64,000 nucleotides of DNA from Nageia nagi (taxonomy: Eukaryota > Pinophyta). The stretch lies in assembly GCA_050084985.1 (NCBI GenBank), contig JBITNC010000001.1:84816001-84880000 (forward strand), read 5' to 3'. Positions 58,985 to 64,000 of this stretch are shown piece after piece; positions within the stretch are counted from its first letter, which is position 1, and every line of letters begins with the position of its first letter. Position numbers and translations under genes: made by a program. The notes under the pieces were generated by a model. That model ran no database searches. It was given only the letters and a program-made list of their open reading frames with translations, and had not been told where the DNA came from.

Positions 58985-60861
58985 TATTTCAAATAAAAGT
59001 GACCCCTTTCAAGATCACTGGAATCCTGAACATCTAACTAGTATGTGCAAACTAGATAAGATCTTATAAGCAAAAAATATAAAATAAACTTTATTAAAAA
59101 CCCTTAAGGAGGCTTCTTCAAGCCATCCTTTCAAATCAAAATCTCAAATGATCATAATGTAACCAACTCAAGGTGGTGTTAAGAAACACTAGAGATTACC
59201 TAATGATGTCATTTTTTTGATGATGGTACTTGATGCAGCTAATTGGATCCTAAAATGATGCTAAGTATTTCTTGTTAACAGGACATGGTGACCCAAGGTG
59301 TTTCAAAAATGCAAGGGTGTTTTCAAAATGCAGGGGCATTTCTCTATCAAAATGCAAGGACCATGGGTGTTTCAAAAACTACAAATATTCAAGGTAAAAT
59401 TTTGAAATCAATATGTATCATAAGAAAAAATATGACTAATGCATAAATAGAATATAAAAATAATGTTGAGAGACAAGATGGGTATGTCTTTGATTTAATA
59501 AGAGGAATAAAGCTTGAAATGACTAATTTCCAACTTTTCCCCAAGATCAATGCTTCCCAATCACTTCTGAAGCAAAATTCATCACTTCTAAGACTCAAGA
59601 ATCAACAAATTTGAAGCCCAATAATTGCACCAATTTCTAGTCTCAAAATGGAGATGAAAGTCTACTTAAATAGATTTCTAAGACATGTTGAATCACCAAT
59701 CTAGAATCCATATGAATTTAAAAAAAAGAATTGTTGCTTGATTGATCTCTAATTGAATTCAAAGTGGATTTGATTGGAGAAAAATTGGAGACATATCCAT
59801 TCAGGTTATCTTTTGTCTGTTGAAAATATTTTGAGCATAATTGATGAGTCATCAATTAATGACTTGAGTTTTAGATACTCCTATTTTCCTACTAGATGAT
59901 TCATCAATACATGGCAAGGTGATGTGTAAAATTTGTCTAACCATTTTCTTGCAAATTAGATAATAAATAAATTAGTCATATTAGTGTGACCAATATTAAT
60001 AGAATATTAAAATATTTTGACAATACAAAATAAATGTTCAAATATAATTAACATGACTAATGTTAATTAAATTTTAAGCATGAAAAGGCTAAGATCAAAA
60101 TCATAAATAACATGACTAATGTTAATTATAATTTCCAAATAAATGATTATGGACTAAAGTATAATAAATATCACTAAATTTAATTACACTTTAATAAAAA
60201 TATTATGGTCTAAAACATAATTAATATAAATAATATTAATTATCTTTCCCAAATGACTATGATCGAAATGCAATAAACATAATTAAGTGTAATTGCAATT
60301 CCCAAAATAAATGACTATGATCGAAACACAATAACCATGACTAAGTTTAAATGCATTTTCCAAAATAAATGACTATGATCTTAACACAATAAACATGACT
60401 AAGTTAATTATGATTCCCAAGTAAATAATTATGATAAAAAATACATTAAACATGCCTAAGTTTAAATGCATTTTTCAAAATAAAAGATTATGATCAAAAT
60501 GTAATAAACATGACTAAGTTTAATTGCAATTCCTAAGAATATGAGTACAATAAAAAATATATTAAACATGATTAAGTTTAAATACATTTTTTAAAATAAA
60601 GGATTATGATCGAAATGCAATAAATATGACTAAGTTTAATTATGATTCCCAAAAAAATGATTATGATCAAAAATACATTAAACATGACTAAGTTTTAAAT
60701 GCATTTTTCAAATTAAAGGACTATGATAAAAATATATTCAATAATTGATAATTAACAAAGCATCATAAAATGTGATCAAATTAACTAAATAGTCAAGCAT
60801 GCTAATGATAAAAAGGTGTTATGCCAAATGTAGCGCATGGTGCTAAATTTGAATGTCTACA
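58985..60861 (-). mobile_element. 5' LTR of K
   Basis: 1877 bp. The right edge ...gaatgtctaca gives TGTAGACATTC on the minus strand, followed outside by the duplication ataat. 58985-59655 matches the 3' LTR; the rest contains a dimeric minisatellite and a short palindrome ttgatgagtcatcaa (59841-59855). Confidence 0.85.
60255..60733. repeat. Dimeric minisatellite in the K LTR (58 bp units)
   Basis: Unit starts at 60255, 60313, 60371, 60427, 60486, 60543, 60602, 60659 and 60719, spacing 56-60 bp. Each begins ga(c/t)tatgatc.aaa and contains a(t/c)taaacatgactaagttt. Units alternate between type A (ttaattgcaattccc or ttaattatgattccc) and type B (taaatgcatttttcaaaataaa), so the real period is about 116 bp. 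More diverged units extend left to about 60000. Confidence 0.85.
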
Positions 60862-61009
60862 ATAATGGCATGAATATTTTTTTAGAATACCTCTTACATC
60901 TTATCCATATCCATATTTATGATATTGATTCCTTAAAATAGGTAGATCATGGTATTGATGATGTGGGATCCATCACAAAATTATGTGAGATCTTATCTAT
61001 GAGAGTAAG
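60862..61009 (-). pseudogene. Gag start and leader fragment of H
   Basis: Resumes H after K (ataatggcatg) and aligns with H2 10050-10195, including gtgggatccatcaca at 60963. Ends where T is inserted. Too short for a readable gag domain. Confidence 0.75.
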
Positions 61010-61641
61010 TGTAGACTAAAAATAAGGCATAAAAAATAAATAAATACAATATTTTTCTATAATATAATACTAAAGCATATATAAAAAATATGTCAATAGA
61101 TGAACATGATAAATGAGGTACATCCATTAGATCCACATCAATAGAAAATAATAGAGATCATACATCAATCGTAAAAACTCATTATAATAAATGTATGCCA
61201 TTAACAACCTAAATGAAGTAGGTTCATGCAAATGAATTGAAGTATGTAGAACAAGATGAAGAGTATTGTAGATCCAACTTCAAAGGAAATGACATACCAT
61301 GTATAATGCACATCATTAACAATCTAAAATATGAAGAACATGAACTCATGTAAAGAATAGAATATGATCACCACAACTAGTGTATAACAAATCTTAGGTT
61401 AATTGGTGGTGTCTAAAGATATTATGTTAGTTGTGGCACATGCCTTAGACTTTTTTGCATATGGAATATCTTGCTTTGAGTTTATTTTATAGATGCAATT
61501 ATTCTTAAGATCTACACCTTTTATATTGATATTTGCTTATGACATTTCTTATGGTGCATTTACACCATTTTTATAATAATATTATTTAATGTAATAAATA
61601 TGAATTATTAATTAATACTAAATCATATTTAGGCATCTACA
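61010..61641 (-). mobile_element. 3' LTR of T
   Basis: 632 bp, ends ...catatttaggcatctaca. The interior (gcttttga..ttttatagatg, ttatggtgcattta) resembles the H LTR. Confidence 0.82.
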
Positions 61642-61656
61642 TTTTGCTCCTCTTTT
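61642..61656 (-). promoter_or_regulatory. Polypurine tract of T
   Basis: Minus strand aaaagaggagcaaaa directly before TGTAGATGCC. Confidence 0.8.
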
Positions 61657-62318
61657 GATATGTAATGAAAGGCATTGAAGTTGCATAATATAAATAATTA
61701 AAAAAGAAAAATATATGCTTGAAATTGAACCATTCTTCCTTGATCAATGCTGATTTTATGCCCCTTATATGCCCCTTTTTTATTTGAGTGCCCCATGAAA
61801 GCTCTATGAATGGGGTGATTAAGGAAAAAATAAGATGGGCGAAGATGATATTCTGAGGTTTCCCTAGGAATTCACCAAAAACTCTCATCTTGAAGGATCA
61901 ATGATATCTTTAGATTTACTCTCCAAATGAATTCCTTTGTCCATTGCCTATGTTCCAACCATAAAGTCTCTTCTTCTCGCTTGATAGATGGGTGTAACTC
62001 CTTTTTTTTTTTTATCTTGATTGCTTCCTTTTGATTTGCTTTCCTGCCATGTCAACACTAATATCTACTAAAGCAATGAATCACCATTAGTATCTACAAT
62101 ACAATGGCCAACATATCAATATTGGTATCTACCAAAGTAGTGGACAATAAATTGATGTTGGTATATATCAAAATAGTGGCCAATGAGTCACTTTTGAAAT
62201 CTACTAAAGCAATGGCCAATGAGAACTTGCATAAAAAGAGATCCAAATGAAACTCCTCAAATGTGCATAAAATCTTATCCCATGGGATAAAATCCTTTGA
62301 AATAGTGGGTTCACAAAA
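61657..62318 (-). other. Internal region of T with 36 bp tandem repeat
   Basis: Units start at 62062, 62091, 62126, 62162 and 62198 (tatctac.aaag.a.tgg and variants), about 36 bp each, the first shortened. Because 36 is a multiple of three, an 81-codon minus frame (62339-62094, which starts just inside the right LTR) carries the repeat as ALVD/LVDTNI-like units. There is no gag, protease or RT motif. Near the right LTR the minus strand reads ttttgtgaacccac, similar to the H leader ttttgtgatggatcccac. Confidence 0.65.
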
Positions 62319-62939
62319 TGTAGACTCAAAATAATGCATAAATAATAAATCAATGCACTATTTATCTATAATATAATATTGAAGCATATATAAGAAATAT
62401 GTCAATAAATGAACTTGATAAATGAGGTACCTTTTTTAGATCCACATCAACATGAAATAACAGAGATCATACATCAATCATGATAACTTATTATAAGAAA
62501 CTCACATCATTAATGGCCTAAATGAAGTATATTCTTGTTTAAAAATTGAAGTATTTAGAACAAGATGAAGAGTATTGCAAATCCAACTTTAAACATGATG
62601 ACATACCATGCATAACAAATATCGTTAATGACCTGAAATATGAAGAATATGACCTCATGTGAAGAACAAAATATGATAACTACAACTAGGCATAACAAAT
62701 CCAAGGTTAATTGGTAAAGACACTATATTAGTTATGGCACATTCCTAGGAGTTACCTGCATATAGAATATTTTGCTTTGATCTTCTTTTATAGATGCATT
62801 TGTTCTTGATATCTACACCTTTTACATTGAATTTGGTTATTACATTACTTGTAGAGCATTTATACTTTTCTATAATAACATTATTTAATGCAATAAATAT
62901 GAATTATTAATTAATAATAAATCATATTTAGGCTCTACA
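62319..62939 (-). mobile_element. 5' LTR of T
   Basis: 621 bp, starts tgtagactcaaaataatgc and ends ...catatttaggctctaca. Same hairpin near the end as in the H LTR. Confidence 0.82.
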
Positions 62940-63569
62940 ACAAAATATCTCAAAACTATCGAGCTCATGAATATGTTGATAAAAAATAATGGATTATAAT
63001 AAAATAAATTACTATTTCTCTATAATATTCTTACAAAATTATGCATGAGGATAATCATGTAATACTAGTGTGATTGAACTCTTCTCTTCATCATATTTGA
63101 GGCTCAAAGTCATGAATAGGTTCATTACTCAGATTTGGTTTAATATGATTGTAGAACTACAACATATGTGATATAGAATTAGCCTTGGTATGAAATCAAC
63201 ATTTTCATAATTATGAGATCTAAAGATGAAATTAATATAAGTAAAGTATGATGAAGAGTAGATAACATATCCTTATATTGGTGATGTTACAAAATATCAT
63301 CATGTTTGGATGATGTGACGTTCATATGTTGACCTATCTGATATTTGATTATCTGATAAATAATTCTTTTCTTTTGATATTCTTTTATAAAAAATGTATT
63401 GATCCTTTTCTTTTTTTGAGATTTATAAGTATTACATAGCTTATGGTACATTTATTGGTATTTACACAATTACATTGATTACAATACTCTTTTTGAACCT
63501 TTCAATATCTTTTACATCTTTGATACCTAAAATATGATTTCTATTTTATTAAAAATCATATTTAAGTGT
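62940..63569 (-). mobile_element. 5' LTR of H (main part)
   Basis: Aligns with H2 10200-10848 (for example actatttctctataatat in both). Ends ...aagtgtataca, i.e. TGTATACACT on the minus strand. A few bases of the LTR or leader lie left of T (before 61010). Confidence 0.8.
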
Positions 63570-64000
63570 ATACAATTACTTACCTCATGAAGCTCCTCAT
63601 CTTTAACATTTGTAGTAGGCATATAATTATTACCAAAGATAGTATATAATGTGACACATAAGATACTATATAATGTTATTCTTGTCACACATATTTGTAA
63701 TATTACACCCAAAGTAAAAATTGATGCTATGCAAGATAATACTATCAATAATAGAGCATCGGTTGGCCATTATATATAAAATATAATTTTCAAAATTCAC
63801 AAATATGTCCCAATAATAATTAAATAATTGACTAAAATTGTTAGAATTTGTAATGAAATATTGTGAATATCTAAACTCCATGTAAATTCAATTAATCACT
63901 TAAAGGATATTTTGATACCTTAAGGGATTAATTGAATTCTTTATTATGTAAACTTTGACCTTACCATGTGGTTAGTTGGTAGGTTAAAGTTAGGTAATAT
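63570..64000. other. Flank of H; first 265 bp shared with H2 flank
   Basis: 63570-63835 matches 10849-11095. The remainder (tcaattaatcacttaaaggat... and its near-inverted echo ...accttaagggattaattgaatt, 63885-63935) forms an imperfect inverted repeat. No gene is seen; small minus-strand frames at 63527-63881 have no support. Confidence 0.5.

Larger units (their letters stand above)
45156..60861 (-). mobile_element. K: 15.7 kb Tat-type Ty3/gypsy element with antisense PMD gene
   Basis: Bordered by exact 5 bp duplications inside H gag. On the minus strand: 5' LTR (58985-60861), leader, gag, protease, a long linker frame, RT, RNH, aRNH, integrase (to about 50470), a long 3' region that holds a PMD pseudogene on the opposite strand, and 3' LTR (45156-45905 alignable). 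The two LTRs agree over about 700 bp and then differ completely. The minus-strand LTR starts TGTAGACATTC but ends ...TTTGAAAGA or ...TTTGAAATA, not CA. Confidence 0.85.
61010..62939 (-). mobile_element. T: small non-autonomous LTR element in the H 5' LTR
   Basis: LTRs at 61010-61641 and 62319-62939 align throughout; internal region only 677 bp and without gag or pol. Ends are TGTAGA...TCTACA. A polypurine tract (minus aaaagaggagcaaaa) beside the left LTR shows minus orientation. Flanks gtaag and acaaa differ only by transitions, so they may be a decayed duplication; H2 shows the uninterrupted sequence near 10195-10210. The size fits TRIM-like elements. Confidence 0.82.
13033..63569 (-). mobile_element. 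H: old Tat-type Ty3/gypsy element split by four insertions
   Basis: Five pieces in order on the minus strand form one element: 3' LTR end and integrase C-terminus (13033-14613), integrase N-terminus, aRNH, RNH, RT and protease (34442-38696), gag (44133-45155), gag start (60862-61009) and 5' LTR (62940-63569). Removing G, C, K and T with one copy of each target duplication restores continuity at every junction; the uninterrupted copy H2 confirms this at the C, K and T sites. The remaining element is roughly 7.6 kb, with a shortened 3' LTR. Domain order RT-RNH-aRNH-INT is that of the plant Tat clade. Confidence 0.85.

Noticed and set aside
60000-60745. CRISPR-like array
   Set aside because: Units are contiguous diverged tandem copies without unique spacers, inside an LTR of a plant element.

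Overview
This window looks like intergenic, retrotransposon-filled nuclear DNA of a land plant with a large genome. The evidence is the gene content: Ty3/gypsy elements of the plant Tat type (with a second, archaeal-like RNase H), a Ty1/copia element primed by initiator tRNA-Met, a plant L1-type LINE and a plant mobile domain (PMD) pseudogene. The sequence is very AT-rich and CpG is scarce. A gymnosperm or other giant-genome seed plant is my guess, not a demonstrated fact. I found no intact host gene, rRNA, tRNA or CRISPR array.

Layout. 1-6.6 kb is AT-rich sequence with a (TA)n tract, minisatellites and one LTR start. 7.0-10.85 kb is a truncated Tat element on the minus strand (called H2). 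10.85-13.0 kb is flank containing an isolated copia-type LTR. 13.0-63.57 kb is a nested cluster. Its oldest layer is a second minus-strand Tat element (H), whose pieces lie at 13.0-14.61, 34.44-38.70, 44.13-45.16, 60.86-61.01 and 62.94-63.57 kb.

Four elements were inserted into H: (i) G, a plus-strand gypsy element (14614-34441), inside the H integrase; (ii) C, a minus-strand copia element (38697-44132), between the protease and gag parts of H; (iii) K, a 15.7 kb minus-strand Tat element (45156-60861), inside H gag; (iv) T, a 1.9 kb element without pol (61010-62939), near the PBS-proximal end of the H 5' LTR. G itself carries a LINE (14663-20399) inside its 5' LTR. The target duplication is exact for C (tccct) and K (ataat), and mutated but recognisable for G (cttac) and the LINE. 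The H2 copy provides the uninterrupted sequence for the K site.

How the parts relate. T has no pol gene, but its LTR end and interior resemble those of H, so it was probably mobilised by proteins of an H-like element. K carries, antisense to pol, a PMD reading frame of about 350 codons that stays in one frame despite many stops. G has its archaeal-like RNase H between protease and RT, unlike H and K (RT-RNH-aRNH-INT), and a roughly 3.9 kb extra coding-like region with a coiled coil before its 3' LTR. All elements carry multiple stops, many at positions where a Gln, Trp or Arg codon is expected, as left by deamination of methylated cytosine. Coordinates of domains in broken genes are approximate.
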